Assembly: GCA_030544235.1 (NCBI GenBank)
Contig: CM060475.1
Location: 9,284,909-9,348,908, forward strand
Source: Lepturacanthus savala
Lineage: Eukaryota; Chordata; Actinopteri; Scombriformes; Trichiuridae
Direction: 5' to 3'
Length of the DNA stretch: 64,000 nt
Positions 21,691 to 34,534 of this stretch are shown piece by piece; the first letter of the stretch is position 1, and every line of letters starts with the position of its first letter. Below the pieces are notes generated by a model. It did not search any database and was not told where the DNA came from. It saw nothing but the letters and a program-made list of their open reading frames with translations. A program made the translations under genes and the position numbers.

Positions 21691-22046
21691 GCCCCATTTA
21701 CCTGATATGACCCTACATCAGCTGTGCACTAACCTGTTCCCCTATAGGTCTATTTATCAGTCTACCTCTAGATAATGACATATCCAGACTTAATGCAGTT
21801 TATCTCCACAACTACAGGGTTTTTCTGAATGATCTTGGGTTTAAATAAAGTTAACACCTGTGGGATAGTTGTATCAGTGACAGAAACTATTTAAAATGTA
21901 CAGTGTTGAAGTAAATCCAGCAAAAACCAGCTGTAAATCTTGGGTTAGTAGCCCAGTTTATAGGCCGCCCAGTTTATCTTCATTTATAAAGGAAGGCAGC
22001 AGAACTAGAGGAGAACAGGTTCAAATCTCTGTAAAACACAACTCAC

Positions 22047-22192
22047 ATTGTTGATCTTGAGTTTGCTCTTGCTCTTGTCCTGTTTCTGCAGATGTCCAGA
22101 GAGCTGGTAGAGGACGGCTCGGCTGCGGCGGCGCTCCATGTTGACGCCCGGCGGACGGTTGATGTGATGGATCTCCAGACCCGTTTCCTCGT
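22047..22192 (-). CDS. kcnh3: kcnh3 exon 4: PAS-S1 linker
   Basis: Residues 148-196. Starts DEETGLEIHHINRPPGVNME and contains RRRSRAVLYQLSGHLQKQDK, the conserved RRRSRAVLY-LSGHLQ segment of ELK channels, and ends KSKLKINN. A TTCCTTTTCAG acceptor and a GTGAGT donor are present and the exon ends in phase 0. The basic linker leads into the pre-S1 region in the cytoplasm. The downstream intron (20,197-22,046) carries the expanded 22-bp satellite. Confidence 0.9.
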
Positions 22193-22589
22193 CTGAAAAG
22201 GAAGCAACAAAACCGGAGAATCAGATGAACATCTCATTCTGCTTAAAGAGGAACCAGGATGGAATGAAGTCACCAACAAGGGTAAATGTTGTCAGTAGTT
22301 AGACTCAAACACAAGCCTAGATTTACGATTTAATCGTACCACATGTTTCTGGTTGTTTTTCTGCTTTTTTGATTAATCACCATCCAGATTTAAAAGCCCA
22401 GCAGGTTGTTGAAGCCACAATATATATTTAGTCCTGCTGACGACTCTGGTGAGTCATGATAACACATTAAATATGGAATTTAAAACACTTCACAATCCCT
22501 AAACATGTTTTTGGAAATGAACCGACCAAAGATTCCTCCAGAACAACAGATTTGTCTTGATGTACCTGTTTAAAATGTTTAGCTTCGAT

Positions 22590-22715
22590 TTGCTGTGATA
22601 TTAAATCTATGTTTTCACAGTTAGGTGTAAATAGGGGGCTTTTATTTTGAAGGACGTACCATTTATGAGGTCACATGACCAGGATATCCCTATTGCTGAT
22701 GGCCATTTGAAAGGT
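22590..22715 (+). mobile_element. TTAA-type MITE (family A), core fragment
   Basis: Holds TAAATCTATGTTTTCACAG, TAGGGGGCTTTTATTTTGAA and GAGGTCACATGACCAGGATA. No clear ends. 22,193-22,590 and 22,720-23,090 are non-coding intron 3 sequence. Confidence 0.7.
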
Positions 22716-23094
22716 CTTACAACCCATTGTTTCAGTTTTTATTATCCTGAGCTCATATATTGGATGTTAAAGGTTGTTTTCTTAAAAATCACTTGTTCCT
22801 GTAGTTATTAAAAAGATAAAATCAAGGAGAAAAAACATGATCATGAAATTATCTGCCAATAGAATAAGTTATTTTAAGATAATTCTACTCATTATTGGAC
22901 TAAATGTCCCCAAAAACAAGATATTTTCTCTTGTTAAGACTGTTGTTAAGATTTTTTGCAGCGTAACACTCATATTTTTAATTTTAGCTTTTGCAGGTTT
23001 AAGTAATATTTAATGCAATAGAGGTTTAAGGATCTCAACCATCTCTGCTGCGGTCAGGAAGAAGGTACTGGACCCACCAGTCCAGGACTTAGAG

Positions 23095-23277
23095 CAGAGG
23101 TGGCCAATCCTGGTCCTGGAGGGCCGGTGTGGGTGCAGTTAAACACCTGATTCTACTAATAAACCACTAGAGTCCTTGCTAAGGGCCTTCATTAGTAGAA
23201 TCAGGTGTGTTACTGATTGGTTGGAACACAAACCTGCACCCACGCCGGCCCTCCAGGACCAGAACTGCCCACCCCTG
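23095..23277. mobile_element. hAT-type MITE with 8-bp target-site duplication
   Basis: 183 bp with terminal inverted repeats starting CAGAGGTGGCCAATCCTGGT and ending with the inverse of CAGGGGTGGGCA. The arms extend through GGTCCTGGAGGGCCGG. A perfect direct repeat ACTTAGAG lies at 23,087-23,094 and 23,278-23,285. An 8-bp duplication with CAG-starting ends is typical of hAT elements. The middle is also partly palindromic (CTGATTCTACTAAT and its inverse). Confidence 0.9.
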
Positions 23278-24429
23278 ACTTAGAGGCTCAGGAAGTCCTT
23301 CTATTTAGACCACCAGGATCCTGAATGATCCTAAACTCCCCTCCCCATCCTCCGTTCCAATAAACCAACATGCACCAGAGCAGCGTCCAGAACCTTAATT
23401 AGTGTCACCTGCGTTTGCCTTGTTACTGTATTTAACATCAATATGGCTGCAGTGAGAGAACAGGTCTATAAGAACTGGGATAATGTGATTATGTTACTGA
23501 GAATCATGGTTGTTCAGCTTCATTACAGTTTTGGGACATTGGGGAAATCAGTAGAATTCCTCCAAGGGTTGAGAACATGGAGCCGCCTGATCTGAACGAG
23601 GAAATGCTTTGGTTTCCTTCAGGTCACTTTCTGCCTCTGGCTGCGTTTGGCTTTTAAAACACAATAGTCTATCTGCTATTATTTGTATTATTTATTTATT
23701 ATCATGCAGTTGACGTTACTGGGTCCGATATTTGTCCAATCAAACATCACATACTTAAATATTATCGATATTTATATTTTCAAGAGTCGTTTAAATCAAA
23801 CGCCTTAATCCCATTGGCCAAATCCTTAAAAATCCCAACGTAACAGCAATATAATCAGTTAAATATGACACTTTATATTGTTTAAGGTTATATTTTTGTA
23901 TATGGTGCTGGTGCTGTATATTGGTTTGTCATGTGGTAGAGTTCATAGGGTCATTGATGATCCATCTTCTAGAGCTTTTTCTTTAGCTAGAGGCTAATTC
24001 CAATCAGAGAAATATGGGAAAAGTCAAAGCAGATTGATTGTTCCAATGCTGTAATCTCCCTGAAACATAATGGATTTCTTGATTTCTTGATCTATATGAT
24101 CCAATTCATAAGACAAACAATAGAATGTGTTTTATTTTGGTAGATAAGAACGTGTGTGTGTGTGTGTGTAGAGAGATTGGACAGAGGGGGTCAAGTCTGC
24201 CTCTGAGACTTAATCCCCCCCAAATTTTAGATTAGTTGTTTTGAACCATGGTTTTTGGAACTGACCTTCCAAAATCCCAAAGATTACCCAGCAGTCCACT
24301 GGCAGCAGAGTGTTTTATACCAACATTTGGTCCGAAAGGTAAAAAAAACCTTTTAGAATGGTAGGAATTTGGAAAATATGTTTATTTAAAGTCCAGAAGC
24401 ATTTCATGTTAATTTTTTATGTGTTTTGG

Positions 24430-24850
24430 GGTTTTGAAGGGTGATAAATTCAGATTTAGTGTATACCAGGCTGAAAATGTCCTATAATGCCTCAGGATTG
24501 TTTGTTTCTTAACATTTTTCAAGTAAATTCTTCAGAATTCCATCAGCCTGTTTCATGGTTCTCCTTTTGTTCATGAAATTCATTCTCAGAGACAACAATT
24601 TTAACCATGAACATTCATTTTAAACATTTCCTTTAGTCCTGATGCTAAACACTGTTGAATCCCCCATGTGTGAAAACATAAAAAGCTCATTACATTCAGG
24701 TTTTTACCTTCTACAGTCAAGAAGATAGTGATTGGTTAAGTTTTTGACCTGGCGGCCATATTGGATTTCTCCATTTTTGAGGCATTATGGGAAATTTTTG
24801 AGCCTGAAATACAGAAGATTTGAATTTTGACAGACGGAACTTGACGGACT
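24430..24850. repeat. dispersed repeat family C, copy 2
   Basis: Includes CCCATGTGTGAAAACATAAA, GGCGGCCATATTGGATTTCT and AATACAGAAGATTTGAATTT, matching copies near 2.6 kb and 33.1 kb. 23,290-24,430 has no other recognised feature apart from a short TG run at about 24,150. Confidence 0.65.
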
Positions 24851-24908
24851 CTGAGTATTTAACCTTTGGTCTTGATATAAATATCAATATCAAGACTAAA
24901 ACTATAGA

Positions 24909-25393
24909 TACACTACCGTTCAAAAGTTTGGTGTCAACCATAAAATTTGGTGTTTTCCATAAAAACTCATACTTTTATTTACCACCATGAGTTGTAAAAT
25001 GAACAAAAATATAGTCCAGAAATCGACAAGGTCAGAAATAATGATTTGTATTTGAAATAATATTGTTTTCCTTCAGTTTTCTATCTTCTCTAAGCAGCTA
25101 AACTGTTTCCAGCTGTGCTAACATGTTAGCATCAAGGGTTTTCTAATCATCCATTAACCTTCTGATCAATGATCAAACACATTGTTCCATTAGAACACTG
25201 GAGTGATAGTTGCTGGAAATGCACCTATGTAGAAATTGATGCAGCAAAAACCAGACATTTGCAGCTAGAATAGTCATTTACCACATCAGTGATGTATAGA
25301 GTGGATTTATGGTTAGTTTAAAGTTATCTTCGTGCTTTTATTTTAAAAACAAGGACATTTCTAAGTGACCCCAAACTTTTGAACAGTCGTGTA
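24909..25393. mobile_element. TA-target MITE (Tc1/mariner type), copy 2
   Basis: 485 bp. The ends TACACTACCGTTCAAAAGTT and the inverse AAACTTTTGAACAGTCGTGT(A) are close inverted repeats bordered by TA. It has the same ends as the 17,334 copy but a longer interior. It lies about 165 bp from kcnh3 exon 3. Confidence 0.85.
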
Positions 25394-25558
25394 CATAGAG
25401 ATTTAGAAAATAAAATCTAAACTGCCTTTTTTAAAGAGATAATGAGGTTTTCCTAAACCGAATAGTGTCTGTTATTGTAGATTAAGTATAGATTGCATTA
25501 TTTTCTAGCTATTAGAGTGGAATTGAATGATGAATCTCTTTTATTTTGTTATTCTCAC

Positions 25559-25690
25559 CAGTGTCAGATTCGCTGCCATGGTCCTGGTCCTTATTTTCCG
25601 TGATGTCCTTATGCGATACCAGGAACAGAACCACCTCGCTCTTCTCGTTCTTTATGGGCACGATATCCAGCAGGCACCAGAACTTGGAGC
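25559..25690 (-). CDS. kcnh3: kcnh3 exon 3: PAS domain, last part
   Basis: Residues 104-147: SKFWCLLDIVPIKNEKSEVV then LFLVSHKDITENKD, the C-terminal strands of the PAS domain, followed by an acidic and serine-rich start of the linker (QDHGSESDTG). The family motif WCLLD-PIKNE is intact. The acceptor is TTTTGAGCAG and the donor GTGAGAAT, phases 1 and 1. The preceding intron is only 144 bp, so exons 2 and 3 are close together between long introns. Confidence 0.92.
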
Positions 25691-25834
25691 CTGCTCAAAA
25701 GAAAAACAGATTAGAAAAAAAATGACACCCTGAAGAGAAATCTGCAATCTACAAACACGTCAGGTTGAGTGGTAGCTAATCCATCTTGACAGCGTTTAAC
25801 GGAATTAAGTTTGACAACGGCCTCGGGGTCCTAC

Positions 25835-26068
25835 CGCTCTTCTTGTACAGGACGATCTCGGTCTTGAACTCCTGCCGTTCGTCCAGAGCTTTCTGCATCT
25901 GCGACGTGAGGAGGTCGCTGGTCTCGCCGCCGTACAGGAAGTGACATGTGCAGCTCTTCTGCATCAGCTCGCCGCGGGCGAAGCCGGTCAGTTCGCAGAA
26001 GCCGTCGGAGCAGTAGACGATGGGGTAGAGGGTCTGGACCTGGGCGTTCCCCAGGACAAAGTTACTGT
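25835..26068 (-). CDS. kcnh3: kcnh3 exon 2: PAS domain, first part
   Basis: Codes for residues 26-103, beginning HSNFVLGNAQ and including YPIVYCSDGFCELTGFAR, the core of the EAG-type PAS domain. It continues through CHFLYGGETSDLL to FKTEIVLYKKSG. A TTCTTCCCCTACAG acceptor and a GTAGGA donor border it, in phases 1 and 1. In EAG-family channels this cytoplasmic domain contacts the binding-homology domain of the neighbouring subunit and slows deactivation. Intron 1 between exons 1 and 2 spans 26,069-38,562 and is the largest in the gene. Confidence 0.93.
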
Positions 26069-27500
26069 CTGTAGGGGAAGAAACACAAGAATGTTATCAA
26101 AGAAATAGAATGGGACCTTTTTAAAGACTAGAAGCATCAATTAGGTCAAAGTGGGAGCTCAGGAGACCCTTTATGGTGCTTTAGAGGATCCTCAGAAACA
26201 TGAAGAAATAGTACAGCATCATCGGCGTAACAAGTGATCAGTCAGATATTTTCAAGATTAATTGTTAAAGGTCCCATTTCCTGTTTTTTCCTGTAAACTG
26301 GGACATTTCAGTATCCCAAAAGACTTTTGACAGAACTTAAAACCAGAAGGTCTGGTCCCCCTAGCCCAGGCTGGCTAAATTAGCCTAGCTCATGGAAGTT
26401 TGACATGTGAGCATCACATAGTAAAGTAATATCAGATGCGCATTTGAATTTTGGCCCATTGGAGGACCCGTAGTCTTCTCAGCCGTCACCACAACAACAG
26501 ACATGGAACAGACTCAGGAGGATGAGGCGAGTGCGTCTTCAGTCACTGAACGGCAACTTTATTGACAAAAAGAACAGAGACGGGACGATAAACAACAACA
26601 ACAAGGAGTTCTCTGACCACCGCAGCAACTCCAGCCTGAACAAACATGTTGAGGCAGGTTTGTGATTTCAGAGGTTGATACTGAAACCACAGATCCTCTT
26701 TAGGGGTTGAGGTGTTGTTCCTCTGACCTTTAACCTCTGGTAAACTATGTCCTGTTCTCCTGACTTACCTGCTGTGTCAGCAGCAGATGTGGCCTCAGTG
26801 AAAGGCCTAAAGAAACATGCCTGTTGGCGTCTTCTTCTTCATTTTGCCTCATTTAGAGGCACAGTTCACCAATAAAACATTGGCACCTTTAGCAGACATT
26901 AAAATGTGATGAATTATTATTATATATATACTATTAAATATTTATCATGTATCAACAGCCTCTATAAGGAGTTTTAAGTCACATGAAGAACATTCAGTGC
27001 TCGTCTCTGTGTTTCTTTCAGAAATAACAGGCTTCAGTGATTCTGTTCCTCCGGCTGCGTTTAACACACTTCACCGCTTTTCCATCAACTTCACACTATT
27101 TCCCCTTTTTTCTTCTTCTTCTCCTGCTTTTGTTCTGCTGAAATCATCTTTGGTTTGTCCTCCTCCTTCTGTGAACACACTTTTTTAAATAAAATTCTCT
27201 TGTTATTTCTTTGCTAGAGCTTCTTCCAGCCGCGTTTCCAGCTGATTCATGGTTTATGATTCCTATTTGAACAGATTGTGATCTATGGGACGTGTTTGTT
27301 GTTTATTTTGGGTTCATATGTGAGGACATGAAGATAAACGACAGGATTCATTTACGACCATTCAATTATAAAGATGCAGCAGTGACTCATCTTTTCTTAA
27401 GGAGCCACTTACACCACACTTATTTCTGCTTTCTGCAGTTTATTTCATTTTAAAGCCTGTGCTGCTCGAAATGTTGATTCAGGATTTTATTCTACCTCAT
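26069..27500. other. kcnh3 intron 1, part without recognised features
   Basis: Ordinary intronic sequence. One short open stretch at about 26,503-26,562 (MEQTQEDEASASSVTERQLY then stop) looks like a possible decayed coding relic but is too short to assign. Confidence 0.4.
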
Positions 27501-27504
27501 AAGA

Positions 27505-28110
27505 GTGAATTAAACCCATTTAAACCCATTTAAACTCATTTAAACCCATTTAAACCCATTTAAACCCATTTAAACTCATTTAAAGCCAATAACGTGTTAA
27601 TTATAGTGTCTTTTAATGAGGAAAAACAAAAGAATTCTGCCTAAAACTGATGATTTTATTTCTATAAACAAGTAAATGTTTGTATTATATTATATTATTA
27701 TTCATTCATCAGGTCTATAAATGTACATTTTGTGTTAATTGTTATGTAAAAGTCCATTTTTTTTACAAAAATCACAATTTTATGCAAATTTTGGACACAA
27801 AATGTCAAATTATATTATTATTAATAGTGAATTAAACCCATTTAAACTCATTTAAAGCCAATAACGTGTTAATTATAGCGTCTTTTAAATAAATCTGATG
27901 AGAATTGATGGTAAAAATAAAATAATTCTGCCTAAAACTGATGATTTTATTCCTATAAACAAGTAAATGTTTGTATTATATTATATTATTATTCATTCAT
28001 CAGATCTATAAATGTACATTTTGTGTTAATTGTTATGTAAAGGTCCATTTATGTCTTTTTTTTTTACAAAAATCACAATTTTATGCATTTTTTTGCATAA
28101 AAAATGTGAA
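27505..28110. repeat. CATTTAAACC decamer run and a 272-bp direct duplication
   Basis: A run of CATTTAAACC decamers (about 27,515-27,585) leads into a block (ATAACGTGTTAATTATAG, TAAACAAGTAAATGTTTG) that is repeated 272 bp later from about 27,830. 28,110-29,730 is AT-rich with no recognised feature. Confidence 0.8.
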
Positions 28111-29734
28111 ATTATATTAATATTAATGATATTTTACCATATGTATAATATAAATCATGCTGTACTCTTTTAACCAAATACTAATTTTAATAATTTAAAG
28201 GATAATTCAGTTTCTTTGCTGTTCAAGTTGAAAGGTTTCATTTTATAACTTGGTGTAAAACATATTAAACTTATTCAAATATGTAGATGTGTAGTAGAGA
28301 TAATAAAGGACAAATGGTTTGAGTGAATTATTTAGTATAAAGTAATTTATATGTGGAGGCGTGTGTGTGAAGGATGGTAGTAATACAGGAGGAAATGATC
28401 TCATCTAATCAATACATCTGATTTATTGATTAAATCAGAGGCTGCGATTACATGAAGATGAACTGGGGACAATGAAATTGAATAATTCATGTATTAATAA
28501 AGAACGTAATGAATAAATGAGGACTACAAACCGACAGGAGGATCATGGGAAATGGAGTTTTCACAATAAAAGAAGAGAAACTACATTAAATCCTGCAACA
28601 TGCACTAAAATCAGGAGGAATTCTACTGTAAATCAGCTGTTTAAACAAAAATAAGACTTAAAATAAGTAGAATTAGATTTATAATTAAATGTCATTAAGT
28701 TTTATTGGAGTTTACTCAAACTTAATATAGTAACTGATCCAAATATACTGATAAAATCTATATTTTATATTATATATATACACATAAATATACATTATTA
28801 TAGTTCACTTTACAGGCTGCATTGCTGCTACAGGTCTATTAATGTGTTTTTGGAGATTAATTACACATTTATTTTTATAAATAGACCAAAAAAAATGTAA
28901 TATTAAACTGTAAAAATGGCAAAATCAATGAATAATCTCAGTATAATTAAATATCTGGAAGAATTAAAGGTGCAGTGTCATATTTATAGTCAGAAATAGG
29001 ATCTAATTAGTATATAATTAACTATAAAATACTATTATTAGTGAATGGTGGAATATACACTGTAGACTTTGTAAATCACTTCTATTTCTTATAATTCACT
29101 GATTTTACTTATCATTTCTATTTATATGGCTTTATTGGATCTATTATTCTATGTTTAGCCAAGATCATTTCATTTAAATAATTTAACGACATCCAGGTTG
29201 AAGGAAGTAAATTCCACCTTAAATAAAGAGAAGCTGCAGCTTCTTTTCTGAAAGTGACAGGAAATAAAAGGATAAAAGAATAAAGATTTAACTGGCAGAA
29301 TATATTCATATTAAATTCAGCACATTTCATATGAAAACCAGCAGGAATGAAGCAGCTTTAGATGAATATTAAAGGATCATTTGATGAGGTGAAGGTCAGA
29401 GAAGGAAGGAATTCTGGGAGTTAAAGTATTAACTCAAGTAAAACTGATAAACTGCTGGTTTAAAGGATAAAAGTCAATATAACACACTGCAAAAAATGGA
29501 ATCTTAACAAGTGAAAATGTAGATTTTTGTCAATTTAATCATATTTTTTTAAAATTAAGACTAAACTTTTCGACTTTGTTGGCTTTTTAATCTCATAATT
29601 CTGTGAAAACTCACTTAATAATACAATTATTTACCAACGGATGCAACAGATAATTCAAGATAAGTTTAATCAATATTGGACTAAATATCTCAAAATATTT
29701 AAAGCAAAATGAGTAAATGATCTGCTTCCATCCT

Positions 29735-30460
29735 TTATCTTCATTTTTCTAAAAAAAACTGTGATATAAAATGTTTTTACAGTTAGGCGTGAAAAGGGGG
29801 CTTTTATTTTGAAGGACATACAATTTATGAGGTCACATGACCAGGATATCCCTATTGCTGCATCATGCATCATCAAACAGTTGCTTTTTATTCAGAATTA
29901 CAAAATAAAACATTTTACTTCATTTTTGATGTTATATTTTTTTCTAATTTGCTAAAATAGATTTGTTTCCATATGACAACGATATAGAAATATATCATCT
30001 AATAATAATAATAATAATAATAATTTATCATATATTTCTTTTTCTAATTTTTGGTCCAGAATGCATTGGGGTGCAAAAACTGTGACGTGGATATAAAATG
30101 GAGTGAAAACATGATTTCCTGCTCATGTGATGTGATTTATTTTTTGTCCTTCAAAATAAAAGACGTGAGTTTTGCAACTAGGAGTTTTATATTAGTAGTA
30201 TTAGTAATATTGAGCTTTTATCTTCATTTTTTTCTAAAGAGCTGTGATATAAAATTTATGTTTTTACAGTTAGGTGTGAAAAGGGGGCTTTTATTTTGAA
30301 GGACATACAATTTATGAGGTCACATGACCAGGATATCCCTATTGCTGATGGACATTTGACATGTGAGCATCACTTTCTCACTTTCAACAGTTTTTTATTC
30401 AGAATTTTGGAAAATTTTTACCAAATAATAATGTCAACATTATGCAAATAAGTAAAATTC
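29735..30460 (+). mobile_element. TTAA-type MITE (family A) copies
   Basis: Two good cores (29,785-29,860 and 30,265-30,360), each with GTGAAAAGGGGGCTTTTATT and GGTCACATGACCAGGATATC, and a diverged variant at 30,060-30,200. A further left-end fragment lies at 30,640-30,740. 30,750-31,230 is ordinary intron with a short TG run at 30,781. Confidence 0.7.
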
Positions 30461-31229
30461 CTAGTGTATACATTGACTTACATATCATCAAACTATCCTA
30501 TTACACAACCTTTTTGTATATTTTATTAAATATATCTATTATTTAGGCCATTTTAAGTAATAAAAGTGTCAGATGTTTTCAATATTGCAATACCCAACCT
30601 CACCACTGGGTGGTGCCAGAAATCACACGTTGTACCTTTAACCCTCCATTTCATAGTGTTTCCATAAGCAAACAATTACTTTATCTTCATTTTTGATATA
30701 AAATCTATGTTTTTACAGCCAGGTGTGAAAATAATTTTAGGCTTTAATTGCATATTTATCCAATTAAGGTCATAAACCGCCTGTGTGTGTGTGTGTGTTT
30801 TATCAGAGGTTTATCAGGGTCCTGTAAGCCGCTCAGGGGCTGAGTCTGAGTGGTTTTGTAGTTCAGCTCGTACGGTATTACACCTGGATTACAGCGCCGA
30901 TGTGACAGGCCGTGTGCCATGAGGGGAATGTGCAGAGAATTGAACACAAACAGGAGGAAAAAAACAGGATGACGGCGTCAGAGCGGCTGGACTCGGAGGG
31001 AAAATGAGGCCGCGAGGACGCCGCTTCTCTGAGAGCAGATCCCATCTTTTGGGTGAAAAGGGTCACGTTAGCGTGTGGATGAACAGCAGCAGCAACATGT
31101 GACCTTGCCCAAAGTCTAGAAACACAAACTCATCGTCTCCACACAGTAAAACCACCACTGTCTGTTATATGAATATATATAAATATATAATAAATATCCT
31201 CAGATTCATGGATCCACTCCGTTACCTTA

Positions 31230-31960
31230 TTTAACCCTTTATTACGGAGCGTTGCCATAGCAACAATTACTTTAGCTCAATATTATTGAAAAGCAGTTAT
31301 ATGAAAATCCACGTTTTGTTGTTTAGTTGTAAAAATTGTGTCCTTTACTTTGAATTTTCCAAACTTCTGATGTCAAATGTCCATCAGCAATAGGGATATC
31401 CTGGTCATGTGACTGTGACCTCATCAATTGTATATCCTTCAAAATAAAAGCCCCCTTTTCATTCCGAACTGTAAAAACATAGATTTTATAGCTTTTTAGA
31501 AAAATGAAGATGAAGTAATTGTTGTTATATACAATTATACCCCCCCCCTTATTCCTCAAAGTGGTTTGGTCCTTCAAAATAAAAGCACCTAATTGTAAAA
31601 ACGTGAATTTTATATCACAGATTTTTAGATAAATGAAGTAATTGTTGCCACATGGAAACATGAAAATAAATAGTATGTGTAAAAGTAAAAGTGGTTGTGA
31701 TGCTCACATGTCAAATGTCCATCAGCAATAGGGATATCCTGGTCATGTGACCTCATAAATTGAATGTCCTTCAAAATAAAAGTCCCCTTTTAATGCCTAA
31801 CTGTAAAAACATAGATTTTATATCACAGCTTTTTAGAAAAATGAAGATAAAAGATCAATATCACTAAAAAAGCAGTAATATAAAACTCCTAGTTGCAAAA
31901 CTCATGACTTTTATTTTGAAGGACAAACAATAAATCACATCATATGACCAGGAAATCCTG
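31230..31960 (-). mobile_element. cluster of inverted TTAA-type MITE (family A) copies
   Basis: Inverted cores at about 31,375-31,520, 31,570-31,640 and 31,700-31,850 (each with CCTTCAAAATAAAAG and AAATGTCCATCAGCAATAGG or parts), plus a forward variant at 31,905-31,960. Left-over MITE sequence occupies most of 700 bp. 31,960-32,690 is AT-rich intron. Confidence 0.7.
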
Positions 31961-32689
31961 TTTATATAACAAAACTTGTTTAGAGTTGAGTAGAATTATC
32001 TTAAATTAACTCCATTAGCAAATAATTGCATTTATAACATAAAAAGTCTATAATATGAGATTAAAAAGTCAAATTATTTACTCTTATTTTAAGAAAACAA
32101 GACCAAATCGACTAGAATCACAAATTATCCTCCAACAGAATAAGATTCTCCAAGATAATTCTAACAAAAACAAGATATTTTGTCTTTTCTTCATATTTTA
32201 TTGTGTCAGTACAGTATAAAACATTCATTTCTTACATGTATTGTGTTATTTATATAACTCGTGTGTGTAGCAGTGTGGATATTGAGATGTCAGTGGATGA
32301 ATGAACAAACAGGATGGAGCTTCCTGCTGCAAAGAAAATGAATAAAATAAAAAAACCTGGAGAATTCCCTGGAGTTTCCCTGGTTATGCTGCTGCATTAA
32401 TATTGAATGGAGACGATGGAAGATCCCATATATTTCCTGCTCAGCTGCTTAATATCACTTTACGACAAAACTCTACCTTTCCTCTTTTATTCCAACTCTC
32501 CTGGTTCATTCTGGACGCTCCAGACTTCATTTACAGTCACCTGAAGGCATCATTCATCTCTTTATACCAGCAGAAGATGCGTTCAGGGTCAAAGGTTCAG
32601 ATTAGAGGGAAAAACACTAAGAATTCTCCTCAATGCGTCCCATGCATTTATATTAGAAGGTAGGATTATTGTAAAATGTGCTTATTTAA

Positions 32690-33400
32690 GACATTTAATG
32701 TCAATTTGTATTAGTTTTCATGGGTTTTGAAGGGTGTTGAATACAAATCTTCTGTATTTCAGGCTCAAAAATGGAGAAATCAATCATTGAATATTAGATA
32801 AATGACTAAAACTGTAAAATAATTAGATAAATTACAGGTAAATCTATTTAACAGGTTGATGGAATTCTGAAGAATTTACTTGAAAACTGTTTAGGATCAA
32901 AGTAGATTACAATATTTTAATCATGTATTTACTTATTTGTCTGTATAAAATGTATAATTGATCTATTTATTTAGTAATTTATCGAATATTCAACGGCTGA
33001 TTTGTCCATTTTGAGGCTCGTCTATTATCTAAGACAACATTTTTTAACCATTAACATTAATTTTAAACATTTTCTTGTTAAATCTGAGCTCAACATTGAA
33101 TCCTTCATGTGTGAAAACATATAAATTCACATTAAATTCAGGTTTTTACCTTCTACAGTTCAAGAAGATGGTGATTGGTTAGATTTGGACCTGCCATTGG
33201 CGGCCATATTGGATTGGATCTCCATTCTGAGGCATATTTAGTCATTTCAGTAATTTATCAAATATTTGTAATAATTCAATGGCTGATTTCTGCATTTTGA
33301 GGCATTATGGGACATTTAGCCTTGAATATATAAAATTTGAATTTGAATATGCTAAAAACTAACATGGTTCATCTTGATTAAAAACTGACCCTGACGATAA
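32690..33400. repeat. dispersed repeat family C, copy 3 with inverted part
   Basis: The inverted part (AAATCTTCTGTATTTCAGGC) at about 32,745 and the forward part (ATGTGTGAAAACATATAAAT, GGCGGCCATATTGGATTG) at 33,105-33,220. 33,400-34,120 shows no other feature. Confidence 0.6.
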
Positions 33401-34119
33401 TTATTAATATTAAATTTATCAAATTTAATATTTCATCAAACAACATAAACGAACATTTAACATACATAAATTAAATGAATGATACATACCAACTGTAGCA
33501 GCTGATGAACCTGACAACATGTGCTCTCTGTTACTAACTCTCACTTCCTGGATAAAGTTTTTATTCAATGACAAAAACCATAACTGTAAAGCTAAAACCA
33601 GCCAGTAGGAGGCAGCGCTGCAGCTTTTAAACACGCTAAACAGAATGAAAACAACTACTACTACAACAATTGTGATTTTTATTTCATTACATGCAAATTA
33701 AAACACTTTTATGAATATTAAATACTGTTTTTTTGCCAAGTTTGTTCCAATAGATGCTGCTAAAATGTTTGTTTTATTATAATTTATTGGATTATTTCTT
33801 AAAAATTTGAATATGAGCTAATTTCCCATAGACAACGGTTCATCAAGGCCTTTTTCCAATTAAATTACACCAGGATTCAACTAAGATTAAGATGAATGAC
33901 TCAGGACAGTCATTGACGATTATTAAAATTCGCTGGTAAATGCAGGAAGGTCAATTATTGGTAAAATACCAGATTCCCTGGTGGAGTCTGAACCCATCAG
34001 GGACACAAACACCTCAGTGTCACCTCTTTCTGTCCCCCATGCTGGTCTCCGATGATTCATAAGATCATAGTTTGTGCATATTCATCCTAACTAAGTGTTT
34101 TTGCACCCGATTCTGTAAT

Positions 34120-34425
34120 AACCATAGAAAAGGTGCAAAAGATTGACAGTCAATGTGTGTGCAGAATGGAGAGTGTCACGGTTTTTAAACCCAGGTCCAT
34201 TCCAGACCCTTCGCCTGGAGTTGGAAACTCTCGCCTCCGGCTGCAGATTCAAGGTTCTGAGGCTGAAGTACGAGCCTGAAATCCTGCACATGCAGCGTCT
34301 TTGTGTGATTGCTTTTGTTGTTGCACATTTTGTATTGGTTTTTAATCCCCCCCCCCCCCCCCCCCCCCACCGACTGCAAATCAAGTTTCCCATCCAGGAT
34401 AATAAAGTGAAGTGAACTGAAGCCG
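34120..34425 (+). mobile_element. GC-richer insert ending in a retrotransposon-like tail
   Basis: A sharp-edged 300-bp block with a 22-base C run (about 34,348-34,368) ends in TTTCCCATCCAGGATAATAA then AGTGAAGTGAACTGAA. This resembles the AATAAA-plus-short-repeat 3' ends of fish LINE or SINE copies. The 90-codon open frame is probably fortuitous. Confidence 0.4.
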
Positions 34426-34534
34426 TTGCATAACCCTTTCAAACAAGTGTTGGGAGTTTTACAGATTATTACTGAGAAAAAAACAAACAAACCTAAACAC
34501 GAAGGTTGGGAATTCATCACCACGACCAACTTAA

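Noticed and set aside
26503..26562. MEQTQEDEASASSVTERQLY as the start of a gene or retrocopy
   Set aside because: The frame stops after 20 codons and no continuation in any frame was recognisable.
34143..34415. 90-codon frame with a proline run as a gene
   Set aside because: The prolines come from a C homopolymer and the block ends in a retrotransposon-like tail; no homology recognised.
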